In this document: piece after piece, positions 18,297 to 27,176 of the stretch | Numbering within the stretch: the first letter of the stretch is position 1 | Layout: the number at the start of each line of letters is the position of its first letter | Origin: Diaphorobacter ruginosibacter | GTDB taxonomy: Bacteria > Pseudomonadota > Gammaproteobacteria > Burkholderiales > Burkholderiaceae_C | NCBI RefSeq assembly: GCF_014395975.1 | Contig: NZ_CP060714.1 | Location: 5,060,001-5,124,000 of the forward strand | DNA length: 64,000 nucleotides | Direction: 5' to 3' | Translations under genes and position numbers: made by a program | Notes under the pieces: generated by a model | The model's input: the letters and a program-made list of their open reading frames with translations, nothing else | Told to the model about the DNA's origin: nothing | Databases searched by the model: none

Positions 18297-19571
18297 TCAG
18301 GTCACCGTTCCGCGCTGGTGGAACTTCGGCTGGTCCCAGCTGTTGCTCTGCAGGATCTCCTTGAGCACCGCGACGGCGTTCCACACGTCCTCGAAGCCGA
18401 TGTACAGCGGCGTGAAGCCGAAGCGCATGATGCTGGGCTCACGATAGTCGGGGATCACGCCGCGCTCGATCAGGGCCTGAACGACGGCGAAGCCGTGGGG
18501 ATGCTCGAAGCCGACCTGGCTGCCGCGGTACTTGGTGTCGAGCGGCGTGTTCAGCGTGAGTGGAAAGCCGGCGCACTCCTGGTGCACCAGGTCGATGAAC
18601 AGCGACGTCAGCTTGAGCGACTTCTCGCGCAGCTCCTCCATGTTGGTGTCGGCGAAGGTGTCGAGGCCATTCTCCACCAGCGCCAGCGAGGTGATGGCCT
18701 GCGTGCCGCACAGGTAGCGTTTCACGCCCTGGTGCGGGTCGTACTGCGATTCCATGGCGAACGGGCGGGCATGGCCCCACCAGCCCGACAGCGGCTGCCA
18801 GAAGCTTTCCTGGTGCCGTGGATGGACCCACAGGAAGGCGGGCGAACCCGGGCCGCCGTTCAGGTACTTGTAGGTGCAGCCCACGGCGTAGTCGGCGTTC
18901 GCGCCGTTCAGGTCGATGGGCACGGCGCCGGCGGAGTGGCACAGGTCCCAGACGGTCACGGCACCCACCTTGTGCACCTTGGCGGTGATGTCGGCCATGT
19001 CGTACATGTAGCCGGTCTGGTAGTTCACATGGGTGAGCAGCACCACGGCGACGTCCTCGGTCAGCGCGGCCTCGAGGCCCTCGACGCCGTCGACCAGCCG
19101 GAGCTCATAGTCGGCGCTGCCCAGCGAACTGAGCAGGTCCATCAGGCCCTGGGTGATGTACAGGTCGGTCGGGAAGTTGTTGCGCTCGGAGACGATCACG
19201 CGGCGCTGGGGTGCCTTGTCCTTCTGCAGGCGCAGCGCGGCGGCCATCACCTTGAACAGGTTGGTGGAGGTGGTGTCGGTCACGACGACTTCGTTGTCGT
19301 TGCCGCCCACCAGGCGCGCCAGCTTGTTGCCCAGCTTGCGCGGCATGTCGAACCAGCCGGCCGTGTTCCAGCTGCGGATCAGGCCCACGCCCCATTCCTG
19401 CGTGATGACGTCCTGCGCGCGCCGGGCCGAGGACCTGGGCATGGCGCCCAGCGAGTTGCCGTCGAGATAGATCACGTCCGCGGGAAGGTCGAACTGGTCG
19501 CGCAGTTTCGCCAGCGGGTCGCTCGCGTCCATGGCGCGGCAGTCGGCGAGGGTCAGTGTCTTGGATGTCAT
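18297..19571 (-). CDS. kynU: Kynureninase
   Basis: 424-residue PLP enzyme (class V aminotransferase fold) that hydrolyses kynurenine to anthranilate plus alanine, or 3-hydroxykynurenine to 3-hydroxyanthranilate plus alanine. Diagnostic segments are IYLDGNSLGAMPRS, WDLCHSAGAVPIDL, the PLP-lysine motif CTYKYLNGGPGSPAF and GWWGHARPF. The ATG at 19571 with AGGA upstream gives the normal family length; an upstream extension is not supported. It is the last gene of an apparent operon with the ABC importer, although 126 bp separate it from the permease gene. Kynurenine monooxygenase, tryptophan dioxygenase and a classical KynB are not in the window. Confidence 0.95.
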   Translation of the reverse strand: MTSKTLTLADCRAMDASDPLAKLRDQFDLPADVIYLDGNSLGAMPRSSARRAQDVITQEWGVGLIRSWNTAGWFDMPRKLGNKLARLVGGNDNEVVVTDTTSTNLFKVMAAALRLQKDKAPQRRVIVSERNNFPTDLYITQGLMDLLSSLGSADYELRLVDGVEGLEAALTEDVAVVLLTHVNYQTGYMYDMADITAKVHKVGAVTVWDLCHSAGAVPIDLNGANADYAVGCTYKYLNGGPGSPAFLWVHPRHQESFWQPLSGWWGHARPFAMESQYDPHQGVKRYLCGTQAITSLALVENGLDTFADTNMEELREKSLKLTSLFIDLVHQECAGFPLTLNTPLDTKYRGSQVGFEHPHGFAVVQALIERGVIPDYREPSIMRFGFTPLYIGFEDVWNAVAVLKEILQSNSWDQPKFHQRGTVT

Positions 19572-19697
19572 GAAGAGTCCTGTCGAGAAGAGATCCGCTG
19601 GAGGGCCGGATGGGGGCACTCCAGGAGATGGGAAACGGTGTTGAAGGGTGTCTGTGGTCCGGCAGCGTGCACCTGGTCGATGCACGCGTGCCGTTCC

Positions 19698-20642
19698 TCA
19701 GCCGGCCGGGCGTTCGCGCATGCTCTCGCGGCCAGGGGCGCTGCCGCGCCTGCGGCCCCCGCGCAGCGAAGGCAGGCCCAGCATGAACAGCACGAACAGG
19801 CCGGTGGCCAGTTTCAGGTCGGGCGGCGGCATGTTGGCAGCCAGGCACAGCGAGATCAGCTGATAGTAGATCAGCGCGCCGACGATGGGCGCGAGAAGCT
19901 GGCGGAACACCGTCTGGTTGCCGATGATCGCCTCGCCGATCATGAGCGCCGCAAGGCCGTTGATCAGCACGCCCAGGCCCATGTTGATGTCGCCGAAGCC
20001 CTGCGATTGCACCATCAGCGCACCGGCCATGGCCGAGAAGCCGCCCGCGATGCCGATGCCCACGATGGTGGCGGTCCACACGTTGATGCCCTGGGCCTCC
20101 GACATGTCGGGGTTGGCGCCGACGGCGCGCATGGCCGTGCCCTTCTCGGTCTTGAAGAAATAGTTGAACGCGACGAAGGCCACGGCCAGCAGCGCGCCGA
20201 CGATGGCGATCTTGTTCCACGGCGAGCCGGAGTCGGCCACCGGAATGATGTCCAGGATGCTGTCGCTGCCGAACAGCGAAATGTTGGAGCGGCCCATGAT
20301 GCGCAGGTTGATGCTGTAGAGCATCGTGGTCATCAGGATACCGGCCAGCAGCGTGTGGATGCGAAAGCGCAGGTGGATGTAGGCGGTGCAGCAGCCCGCG
20401 ATGAAGCCCGCGAGAATGGCGATCGCCACGGCGAGCCAGGGATTCATTCCCGCCATGATGAGCACGGTGCAGACGCAGCCGCCCAGCGGGAAGGCGCCTT
20501 CCGCCGTCATGTCGGGGAAGTTCAGCACGCGGAACGGCAGCATGATGCCCAGCACCACGAAGCCCATGATCAGGCTTTGCGCAATGGTGACGGGGATCAG
20601 CGCGTAGAACGTCGAGAAGGTGGTCTGGATGAATTCGGTCAT
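19698..20642 (-). CDS. ABC transporter permease, TrpY-like (COG4120 type)
   Basis: 314 residues with about eight hydrophobic segments, in the group of permeases paired with ABC_sub_bind receptors, such as the TrpXYZ tryptophan importer of Gram-positive bacteria. The features GFVVLGIMLPFRVLNFPDMTAEGAFPLGG and ALMIGEAIIGNQTVFRQLLAP are typical. The last 25 residues are Arg-rich and soluble. It starts 5 bp after the ATPase stop, so the two are coupled. Placement upstream of kynU suggests the substrate is tryptophan, kynurenine or a related compound; this is inference from context. Confidence 0.88.
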   Translation of the reverse strand: MTEFIQTTFSTFYALIPVTIAQSLIMGFVVLGIMLPFRVLNFPDMTAEGAFPLGGCVCTVLIMAGMNPWLAVAIAILAGFIAGCCTAYIHLRFRIHTLLAGILMTTMLYSINLRIMGRSNISLFGSDSILDIIPVADSGSPWNKIAIVGALLAVAFVAFNYFFKTEKGTAMRAVGANPDMSEAQGINVWTATIVGIGIAGGFSAMAGALMVQSQGFGDINMGLGVLINGLAALMIGEAIIGNQTVFRQLLAPIVGALIYYQLISLCLAANMPPPDLKLATGLFVLFMLGLPSLRGGRRRGSAPGRESMRERPAG

Positions 20643-20647
20643 GGTGG

Positions 20648-21427
20648 TCAGCTCGCCAGCAACATGCGGTCGCTCTTGGTGGAGAAGTGGGAGATCAGGT
20701 CGGGCACGGTGAGGCCCTTTTTCTCTTCGGGGCCGATCTCCAGTTTCACGCGGCCCGCGTCCACCATGAAGACGCGGTGGCCGAAGTCGATGGCGTGCTG
20801 CATGTTGTGCGTGACCATCAGCACGGTGAGCTGGAATGCCTCCACGGCCTTCACGGTGGCCGCCATCACGAGGTCGGCGGTGCGGGGGTCCAGCGCCGCC
20901 GTGTGCTCGTCCAGCAGCAGGAGCTGCGGCGACGTGCTCACGGCCATCACCAGCGACAGCGACTGGCGCTGGCCGCCCGAGAGCAGGTCGACGCGCGCGT
21001 CGAGCCGGTCCTCAAGGCCCAGGCCCAGCACCGAGAGGCGTTCCTTGTAGAGCGCGCGGCGGGCGGCCGTGAGGCCCGGGCGCAGCGTGCGCTTTTGCAC
21101 GCGCAGCTCGGCCAGCAGCATGTTTTCCGCAATCGTCATGCTGGCGGCCGTGCCCTTCATCGGGTCCTGGAACACGCGGGTGATGCGCTGCGCACGCTTG
21201 TGCACGGGCAGGTCGGTGACGTCCTCGTGGCCCACCACCACCGAGCCCGAATCGAGTGCCAGCGCACCGCTGATGGCGTTCAGCATGGTGCTCTTGCCCG
21301 CGCCGTTGGTCCCGATGATGATGCCGAACTCGCCGGTGCCCAGCTTCAGGTTCAGGTCGTTGAGTGCGATCTTCTCATCGGGCTTGCCCCGATAGAAGAC
21401 CTTGCGTGCGTTTCTTACTTCCAGCAT
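20648..21427 (-). CDS. ABC transporter ATP-binding protein, TrpZ-like (COG1101 type)
   Basis: 259-residue ATPase. Walker A is GTNGAGKST, the signature is LSGGQRQSLSL, Walker B is LLLLDEHTAALDP and the switch His is in THNMQHA. The RVFQDPMKGTAASMTIAENM loop is characteristic of this uptake subfamily. It lies between the receptor gene (95 bp upstream) and the permease gene (5 bp downstream), completing an importer. One ATPase gene implies a homodimer. Confidence 0.93.
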   Translation of the reverse strand: MLEVRNARKVFYRGKPDEKIALNDLNLKLGTGEFGIIIGTNGAGKSTMLNAISGALALDSGSVVVGHEDVTDLPVHKRAQRITRVFQDPMKGTAASMTIAENMLLAELRVQKRTLRPGLTAARRALYKERLSVLGLGLEDRLDARVDLLSGGQRQSLSLVMAVSTSPQLLLLDEHTAALDPRTADLVMAATVKAVEAFQLTVLMVTHNMQHAIDFGHRVFMVDAGRVKLEIGPEEKKGLTVPDLISHFSTKSDRMLLAS

Positions 21428-21522
21428 GACTGTCCTGTTTCTTCGTAGTCCTGGCCGGGCGGGTGCGTCGTCGCCGCCACCCGGCCGGAATCACGTTGCT
21501 CTTGATCGTTGGCCAGCCGGCA

Positions 21523-22512
21523 TCAATCCACGAAGCACTTGCAATCGGCGATGGCCGGTGGCGCGGTCATCTTGAAGGCCTTGAGCGCGGAGCGCGACAC
21601 CACGGTTTCGTGGTCGGCCAGCGTGGGCTTCATCGGCGCGATGTTCTTGGGGTCCTCGCCCTTGAGGATGCGCGCGGCGAGCTTGCCGGCGTTCTCGCCG
21701 ACCTTCTCGTAGCGCACCGCCACGGCGGCCACCACCAGGCCCTTGTGCACCGGCTCGGGGTCGGCCCCCATCAACGGCACGCCGATCTGGCGCGCCGCGG
21801 CGGACACGGCAGGCGTGGCGGGCTGCAGCAGGTTGGAGGTGGGGTTGTAGAGCACGTCCACCTTGCCCTTGAGCGAGGTGATGCGTTGCTGGATGTCGTT
21901 GGCGTTGTCCACGCCCACCGAGACGATCTTGTAGTCGTTGCCCGCGCCGACCTGCTTGACCTTCTCGAGCAGCGCGACGTCGTTGGCCTCGCCGGGGTTG
22001 TAGGGCATGCCGAAGTTCTTGGAATTGGGCACCAGCTTGTGCGCGAACTGCATCACGGCGCCCATGTCCTGCAGGTCGGACGAGCCGGTGATGCCGTTGT
22101 CACCCTTGTCCCACGACGGTGTGAGCTTGGCGGCCACGGGATCGGTCACCACGCTGAACACGATGGGAATGCCCGAGTTCGCCAGCGCCTTCTTGGCCAC
22201 CTGCGAGACCGGCGTGGTGATGGTCAGCATCAGCTTGGGCTTGCCGGCCTGCAGCTTGGCGATCATCTGCGGCAGCAGCGTGGCGTCGAAGTTGGTGTGG
22301 CTCAGTTCGTAGACCACGTCCTTGCCTTCCACGTAACCTTCCTTGGCCAGCTGCTTCTTGAAGCCGTCGACGGATTCGTTGAGCTGCGGGTGGTCGCCGA
22401 AGTTGGCGATGGCGATCTTGATGGGATCGGCCCAGACGCTGCCGCTGAAGGCCGTGACCAGGGCGCCGGCGATCAGGGCCTTGTTGAAGGTGGCGCGGGA
22501 GGTTCGAGTCAT
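21523..22512 (-). CDS. ABC transporter substrate-binding protein, TrpX-like
   Basis: 329 residues of the ABC_sub_bind (COG2984) family. A Sec signal peptide with a cleavage site after GSVWA is followed by IKIAIANFGDHPQLNESVDGF, TTPVSQVAKKAL and GIPLMGADPEPVHKGLV, all family hallmarks. There is no lipobox, so it is a free periplasmic protein. AGGAG precedes the ATG at 22512. First gene of the importer-kynU operon. Known homologues bind tryptophan; here kynurenine or hydroxykynurenine are equally plausible ligands. Confidence 0.9.
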   Translation of the reverse strand: MTRTSRATFNKALIAGALVTAFSGSVWADPIKIAIANFGDHPQLNESVDGFKKQLAKEGYVEGKDVVYELSHTNFDATLLPQMIAKLQAGKPKLMLTITTPVSQVAKKALANSGIPIVFSVVTDPVAAKLTPSWDKGDNGITGSSDLQDMGAVMQFAHKLVPNSKNFGMPYNPGEANDVALLEKVKQVGAGNDYKIVSVGVDNANDIQQRITSLKGKVDVLYNPTSNLLQPATPAVSAAARQIGVPLMGADPEPVHKGLVVAAVAVRYEKVGENAGKLAARILKGEDPKNIAPMKPTLADHETVVSRSALKAFKMTAPPAIADCKCFVD

Positions 22513-22622
22513 GCTTGTCTCCTGTGTTGCCCGGGTTCGAGGTGGCGGGCTATTAGGGTTGGATGGGAGGAACGTGCAATGCAAAAATAATATATAGTTT
22601 GCGGCATCGGATATTAAGTTAC

Positions 22623-22645
22623 ATACCAGATATATATCTTGGTAT
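22623..22645. promoter_or_regulatory. Extended inverted repeat ATACCA...TGGTAT between importer and gntR
   Basis: ATACC and GGTAT half-sites flank the palindrome AGATATATATCT (22628-22639), giving a nearly symmetrical 23-bp element with one extra base. The half-sites resemble those of TTGGTATACCAA but are pulled apart. It lies 26 bp before the second gntR gene and 110 bp before the importer gene on the other strand. It is a good candidate operator for that GntR protein controlling itself and the kyn importer operon. Confidence 0.65.
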
Positions 22646-22670
22646 TTACCCTCGGATGAAAGGTATGCCA

Positions 22671-23564
22671 ATGGCGACGACCCATGAAGGAGATTCCAAG
22701 ACCGACGCGGCCTATCAGCTGCTGCGCCGCGAAATCCTGGCCGCCAGATTGCCTGCCGACACGGCGCTGCGCCCCACCGCGCTCAAGGCCACCTACGGGC
22801 TGAGCTGGACTCCGGTGCGCGAGGCGCTGGCGCGGCTGGAGGCGGAGCGCCTGGTGGTCTACCGGCGCAATCGCGGATTCGCCGTCGCCCCAGTGTCGAG
22901 CGAGGAACTCGACGACCTGCAGCGCGCGCGCCAGGCCATCGAGTTGCCGCTGCTGAAGGAAGCCATAGAGAACGGCGATGCGGAATGGGAGGCCACGCTG
23001 GTGGCGGCGCACCATCGCCTGATCCGCTGCACCCTGCCGGTGGACGATCCCTCGGATGAAACCCTGAGCCAGTGGGAAAACCTGCATGCGGCCTTCCACC
23101 AGACGCTGCTGAGCGCGGCCGTCTCCAAGTGGCTGCTGCGCTTCCAGGCGCAGATCCATGAACAGCTGCAGCGCCACCACCGCGTGCTGGCGATCCTGCC
23201 GGTGTTCCGGAACAAGGAGGCCAACGCGCAGGAGGCATTCGATGCGCTGCGCAACGCGATGAGCCCGGAGCATCACACCGAGCTGCTGCAGGCCGTGCTG
23301 GACCGCGACGTGGACCGGGCGCTCATGCTGATGGCCGAGCACGCGGGTACGACCATGGACGTGTTCGAACGCACCAGCGCCGTGCAGGAGCAGCTTGCGC
23401 GGCGCAAGGAGACAACCGCCGCTCCGGCCGCCAGGCCTGCCGGAGGGAAGGCGGCAAAGGCCATGAAGGCCGCGACGAAAACACCCGCGCCGGCGGCGAA
23501 GAAGGTGGTGGCAGCCAGGCCGGCGACAGCTACCCCGGCGGCCCGCAGAAAGCGCGCCGCGTAA
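22671..23564 (+). CDS. GntR-family regulator (FCD-like) with Lys/Ala-rich tail
   Basis: 297 residues. Winged HTH at about residues 10-75 (LKATYGLSWTPVREALARLEAERLVVY) and a helical ligand-binding domain with ENLHAAFHQTLL and LDRDVDRALMLMAEHAGTT. The last 45 residues are Ala/Lys/Pro repeats (KAMKAATKTPAPAAKK and further) like histone H1 or AlgP tails. Of three in-frame ATGs I prefer 22671, with GAAAGG 7 nt upstream. It is divergent from the TrpXYZ-type importer and kynU, so it probably senses kynurenine, anthranilate or a related acid; this is inference. Confidence 0.85.
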   Translation: MATTHEGDSKTDAAYQLLRREILAARLPADTALRPTALKATYGLSWTPVREALARLEAERLVVYRRNRGFAVAPVSSEELDDLQRARQAIELPLLKEAIENGDAEWEATLVAAHHRLIRCTLPVDDPSDETLSQWENLHAAFHQTLLSAAVSKWLLRFQAQIHEQLQRHHRVLAILPVFRNKEANAQEAFDALRNAMSPEHHTELLQAVLDRDVDRALMLMAEHAGTTMDVFERTSAVQEQLARRKETTAAPAARPAGGKAAKAMKAATKTPAPAAKKVVAARPATATPAARRKRAA

Positions 23565-23615
23565 AGCGGCTGCGGCGGCCGCGACGAAGAAGAACATCGG
23601 ACAGGAGACAGGCCC

Positions 23616-24599
23616 GTGAAGCCACAACGCAACCAGCCCCGGCGTCCCACAATGGCGGAGATGGCCGCCGCGCGCGAGCGCATCGCGCCCTACGTGCGCC
23701 GCACCCCGCTCATCGACCTGGGCCTGCCGCTCGCGGACCGGCGCGTCTTCGTCAAGCTGGAGACCCTGCAGCCCATCGGCGCGTTCAAGCTGCGCCCGGC
23801 GCTGTCCGCGCTGCTGGCGCGCGAACGGCACGCGCTGGCGCGGGGCGTGGCCGTCGCCAGCTCGGGCAACATGGCCTACGGCACGGCATGGGCCGCACGG
23901 CAGCTGGGGATTCCGATGGCGGCCTACATGATGGCCGATGCGCCTCTCACCAAGATCGAGGGGGTGCGCAGGCTCGGCGGCGACGTGCGCTTCATCACCG
24001 GCGAGACCTGGTGGGACTACATCACCGAGGAGGATGCGCCCGACGCGCCCGAGCTGCTGATCAACCCGGTCACCGACAACGGCGTGCTGGCAGGCAACGG
24101 CTCCATCGGCCTGGAGATCCTGGAAGACCTGCCGAGGCCCGACTGGGTGCTGACGCCGATCGGCGGCGGCAGCCTTGCCACCGGCATCGCATCGGCCATT
24201 CGCGCGCTGCAGCCGGGTGTGAAGGTGCTGGCGGTGGAGGGCGAGCATGCGGTGCCGGCCACCGCCGCGCTGGCCGCTGGCGGCGTGGTGCAGGTGGAAG
24301 CCCGCAACTCGTTCATCAAGAGCATCGGCGGCCCGTCGGTGGTGCCCGCGCTGTGGCCCATCGTGCGCGATCTGATCGATGGCACCAGCGTGGTCACGCT
24401 GGCGCAGGTGGTGGAGGCCATGCAGCTGCTGTTCGCCAAGGCCAAGGTGGTGGCGGAAGGGGCTGGCGCCGCCTCGCTGGCAGCGGCCCTGCACGATCCG
24501 CGCGTGAAGGGCGACGTGGTCTGCGTGATCTCGGGCGGCAACATCGATGCGGCGGACTATGTATCGGTCCTGAACGGACAGGTGCCTGTCGCGAGGTAA
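23616..24599 (+). CDS. PLP-dependent threonine dehydratase-like enzyme
   Basis: 327 residues of the type II PLP fold. The PLP lysine is in IGAFKLRPAL (usual form SFKxRGA), the substrate loop is ASSGNMAYG where most family members have SSGNHAQG, and the phosphate-binding loop is PIGGGSLATG. It lacks an ACT regulatory domain. The His-to-Met change in the substrate loop argues for a substrate other than threonine or serine, perhaps another 3-hydroxy- or diamino acid. It starts at a GTG with AGGAG 9 nt upstream and probably forms an operon with the gntR gene (51 bp gap). Confidence 0.82.
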   Translation: MKPQRNQPRRPTMAEMAAARERIAPYVRRTPLIDLGLPLADRRVFVKLETLQPIGAFKLRPALSALLARERHALARGVAVASSGNMAYGTAWAARQLGIPMAAYMMADAPLTKIEGVRRLGGDVRFITGETWWDYITEEDAPDAPELLINPVTDNGVLAGNGSIGLEILEDLPRPDWVLTPIGGGSLATGIASAIRALQPGVKVLAVEGEHAVPATAALAAGGVVQVEARNSFIKSIGGPSVVPALWPIVRDLIDGTSVVTLAQVVEAMQLLFAKAKVVAEGAGAASLAAALHDPRVKGDVVCVISGGNIDAADYVSVLNGQVPVAR

Positions 24600-24630
24600 T
24601 ACGAGAGGACGCGAGACGATGCGAGGTGGT

Positions 24631-24651
24631 GCGGGGCCGGGCCGGCCCCGC
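24631..24651. repeat. GC-rich inverted repeat between the dehydratase and LysR genes
   Basis: GCGGGGCCGG and CCGGCCCCGC flank a single G, giving 10-bp arms. It lies 31 bp after the dehydratase stop, but no T-run follows, so a role as terminator is doubtful. It could be an RNA hairpin protecting the 3' end. Confidence 0.5.
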
Positions 24652-24708
24652 CCACATGGCGCATGCGCGGAATCGGTTACGCTTGCATGCACCTGCCTTC
24701 CCACGCAC

Positions 24709-25680
24709 ATGCACGATCCTGAACTCCAATCCGGCCTGGCGCTCGCGCGGCGCCTGCGGCTCCAGCAACTGGCCATCTTCACCAAGGTGATCGAGTCCGG
24801 ATCGGTGCTGGCGGCCTCGCGCGAGCTCGCGATGACGCAGCCCGCCATCAGCAAGTCGATCCAGGACCTCGAGCAGCAACTGGGCGTGACGTTGTTCGAG
24901 CGCAGCAAGAAGGGCATGGCCCTCACCGACGTGGGGCGGCAGTTCGAGCACCATGCCAAGCTCATGCTGTCCCAGCTGCGCTATCTCTCGGAAGACCTCG
25001 CTTCGTGGAAGTCCGGCACGGCGGGGCACCTGATCGTCGGCACGCTGATCGCCGCGTCGGCCACCATGCTGCCGAATGCGCTCGGCATGCTCCGGCGCAT
25101 CGCCCCGCAGGTGGTGGTGACGGTGAAGGTGGGGGCAAACTCCACGCTCTATCCGATGCTGCTCAAGGGCGACGTGGACATCGTCCTGGGCATTCTTCCC
25201 GAGGATGCCAGCGTGTTCCTGCCCGACCGCCGGGGGCTGAGCTCGCTGCGCCACGTGCCGCTCTACGAGGAAGGGCTGAACGTGGTGGTGTCGGCCCAGC
25301 ATCCGCTGGCCCGGCGGCGCAGGCCGGTGTCGCTGGCCGAGCTCCATGATCTGGAGTGGATCGTTCCCACGCGCGATTCGGCCACCTACCGCGCGGTGCT
25401 CAAGTTCTTTCGCGAACAGCAGCTGCCCATGCCCGAGCATGTGATCGAGTCGGTGTCCATCCTCACCAATCTCGAGCTGATCGTGCAGTGGAACATGGTC
25501 TGCATCATGCCGAGCTCGGTGGCGCGCCGCTTCGAGGCGCTGGGGCTGGTGAAGGTGCTCGCGTTCGACCACCTGAGCGAGGCCACGTCGATGGGATACA
25601 CGATCCGCTCCGACCGTGAGCAGAGCGTCATCGTGCAGAGCTTCATCCGTGCGTTGCGCGAAGCATCTGCCCAGGAATGA
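24709..25680 (+). CDS. LysR-family regulator, candidate regulator of the nba operon
   Basis: 323 residues. HTH at about residues 18-75 (GSVLAASRELAMTQPAISKSIQDLEQQLGV), then an effector domain of the GbpR/aromatic-catabolism type (VGTLIAASATMLPNALGMLRR). It lies just upstream of the MFS importer and the nba operon in the same direction. In other bacteria the nba cluster is associated with a LysR regulator (NbaR). Two copies of a conserved promoter element (25693-25738 and 27177-27222) lie downstream and are its likely targets (inference). Start ATG 24709 is the first that fits the LysR N-terminus. Confidence 0.87.
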   Translation: MHDPELQSGLALARRLRLQQLAIFTKVIESGSVLAASRELAMTQPAISKSIQDLEQQLGVTLFERSKKGMALTDVGRQFEHHAKLMLSQLRYLSEDLASWKSGTAGHLIVGTLIAASATMLPNALGMLRRIAPQVVVTVKVGANSTLYPMLLKGDVDIVLGILPEDASVFLPDRRGLSSLRHVPLYEEGLNVVVSAQHPLARRRRPVSLAELHDLEWIVPTRDSATYRAVLKFFREQQLPMPEHVIESVSILTNLELIVQWNMVCIMPSSVARRFEALGLVKVLAFDHLSEATSMGYTIRSDREQSVIVQSFIRALREASAQE

Positions 25681-25692
25681 CAACACGGTGTT

Positions 25693-25738
25693 TGTATTCC
25701 TGCGGTTTATAACAACGCGCCTCGAATTCATTATCCAG
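25693..25738 (+). promoter_or_regulatory. Promoter element A: TGTATTCCT-N20-TCGAATTCATTATCCAG
   Basis: TGTATTCCT (25693-25701) and TCGAATTCATTATCCAG (25722-25738) recur with exactly the same 20-bp spacing before the nba operon (27177-27222). CATTAT inside the right part is a plausible -10 with TTTATA 17 bp upstream. The weak -35 with a conserved upstream box is typical of activator-dependent promoters. Confidence 0.72.
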
Positions 25739-25808
25739 GCCGACGTCCGCTGAATACAGTCTCCTCATCGGACCGCCCGGCGCAGCGCGGGAGTCCAAGG
25801 AGACAGAC

Positions 25809-27167
25809 ATGCGACAGATCGACCTGCAGCGCGCCTCGGACGAGGCGCCGTTCACCCGTTTTCACTGGATCGTGCTGATCTGGTGCGCACTGGCCATCGT
25901 GTTCGATGGCTACGACCTGGCCGTGGTGGGCATTGCCCTGCCATCGATCATGAAGGACATGGGGGTCGATGCCACGCAGGCCGGCTTCATGGCCAGCTCC
26001 GCGCTGTTCGGCATGATGTTCGGCAACGTCGTGTTCGGCGGCCTGTCGGATCGCTACGGACGCCGCCTGGTGATGTGCCTGTGCATCGCGATCTTCAGCC
26101 TGTTCACGGCGCTGGCGGGGCTGATGCGCGATCCCGTCTCGTTCAGCATGATGCGTTTCATCGCGGGCCTGGGCATCGGCGGCGTGATGCCGAACGTGAT
26201 CGCGCAGATGACCGACTATTCGCCTTTGCGCATGCGCAGCACGCTGATCACGCTCACGTTCAGCGGCTACTCGGTAGGGGGCATGCTGGCGGCCATCCTC
26301 GGCAAGGGGCTGATAGAAACCTATGGCTGGCAGACGGTGTTCCTTGCGGCCGCCGCACCCGTGGTGCTGCTTCCGCTGATCTGGCTGCAGATGCCCGAGT
26401 CGCTGGGCTTCATGCTGCGCAAGGGGCAGACCGAACAGCTCAAGCGCGTGCTCACCCGCATGAACCCTGGCTACGCGCCCCGGGACGACGACCGGTTCGT
26501 GCTGTCGGGTGCGGCCGCGGGCGCCGCGGAGGAGGGTGCCGGCCGGCAGTCGGCCTTCGGCGAGCTGTTCTCGCAGGGGCGGGCCTTCAGCACGCTGATG
26601 TTCTGGCTGACCTGCTTCATGGCGCTGTTCATGGTGTATGCGCTCAACTCGTGGCTGACCAAGCTCATGGCGCAGGCCGGCTACAGCCTGGGCTCGGCGC
26701 TGACCTTCGTGCTGGTGCTCAATGTGGGCGCCACCGTGGGCGCCGTGTGCGCGGGCTGGGTGGCCGACCGCCTGCACATCAAGCTGGTGACCTTCCTGAT
26801 GTTCGTGATGGCTGCCGTGGCGATCACGCTGATGGGCCACAGGCTGCCCACGCCCGCGCTGTTCCTGGTGGTGGCGATCGCGGGCGCCTGCACGATCGGA
26901 ACGCAGACCATGACATGCGCCTACTGCAGCCAGTTCTATCCCACGACGGCGCGTTCGACGGGCGTCGGCATGATGCTCGGAGTGGGCCGGGTCGGTGCGA
27001 TCCTGGCACCCATCGTGATCGGCATGATCGTGAACATGGACCTGCCGCTTGCCAGCAATTTCATGGCGATCGCGATCCCGGCCATCGTGGCGGCCTGCAG
27101 CATCCTGCTGGTGCAGCACGGCCGGTCCGACCTGGTGCGCAGCCGTATGGGCAGTGCCATGGGTTGA
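25809..27167 (+). CDS. MFS transporter, aromatic acid:H+ symporter (AAHS) family
   Basis: 452 residues, 12 predicted membrane helices. The first helix carries the AAHS signature IVFDGYDLAVVGIALPSI; GGLSDRYGRRLVM is the loop 2-3 motif; a central soluble loop (about residues 195-245) separates the halves. PcaK, BenK and relatives import benzoate-type acids. It lies between the LysR gene and the nba operon and has its own copy of the conserved promoter element, so it probably imports the aromatic acid fed into the pathway, such as 3-hydroxyanthranilate, anthranilate or a nitrobenzoate. Substrate is inference. Confidence 0.9.
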   Translation: MRQIDLQRASDEAPFTRFHWIVLIWCALAIVFDGYDLAVVGIALPSIMKDMGVDATQAGFMASSALFGMMFGNVVFGGLSDRYGRRLVMCLCIAIFSLFTALAGLMRDPVSFSMMRFIAGLGIGGVMPNVIAQMTDYSPLRMRSTLITLTFSGYSVGGMLAAILGKGLIETYGWQTVFLAAAAPVVLLPLIWLQMPESLGFMLRKGQTEQLKRVLTRMNPGYAPRDDDRFVLSGAAAGAAEEGAGRQSAFGELFSQGRAFSTLMFWLTCFMALFMVYALNSWLTKLMAQAGYSLGSALTFVLVLNVGATVGAVCAGWVADRLHIKLVTFLMFVMAAVAITLMGHRLPTPALFLVVAIAGACTIGTQTMTCAYCSQFYPTTARSTGVGMMLGVGRVGAILAPIVIGMIVNMDLPLASNFMAIAIPAIVAACSILLVQHGRSDLVRSRMGSAMG

Positions 27168-27176
27168 ATCCCTGCA

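Noticed and set aside
18318..21050. 910-codon open frame on the plus strand
   Set aside because: It lies antisense to kynU and the permease/ATPase genes, which are clear family members. High GC makes long antisense frames common; its composition (His/Ala/Arg/Gly-rich) is that of a shadow frame.
22614..24965. 783-codon open frame on the minus strand
   Set aside because: Antisense to the GntR and dehydratase genes; His/Arg-rich shadow composition.
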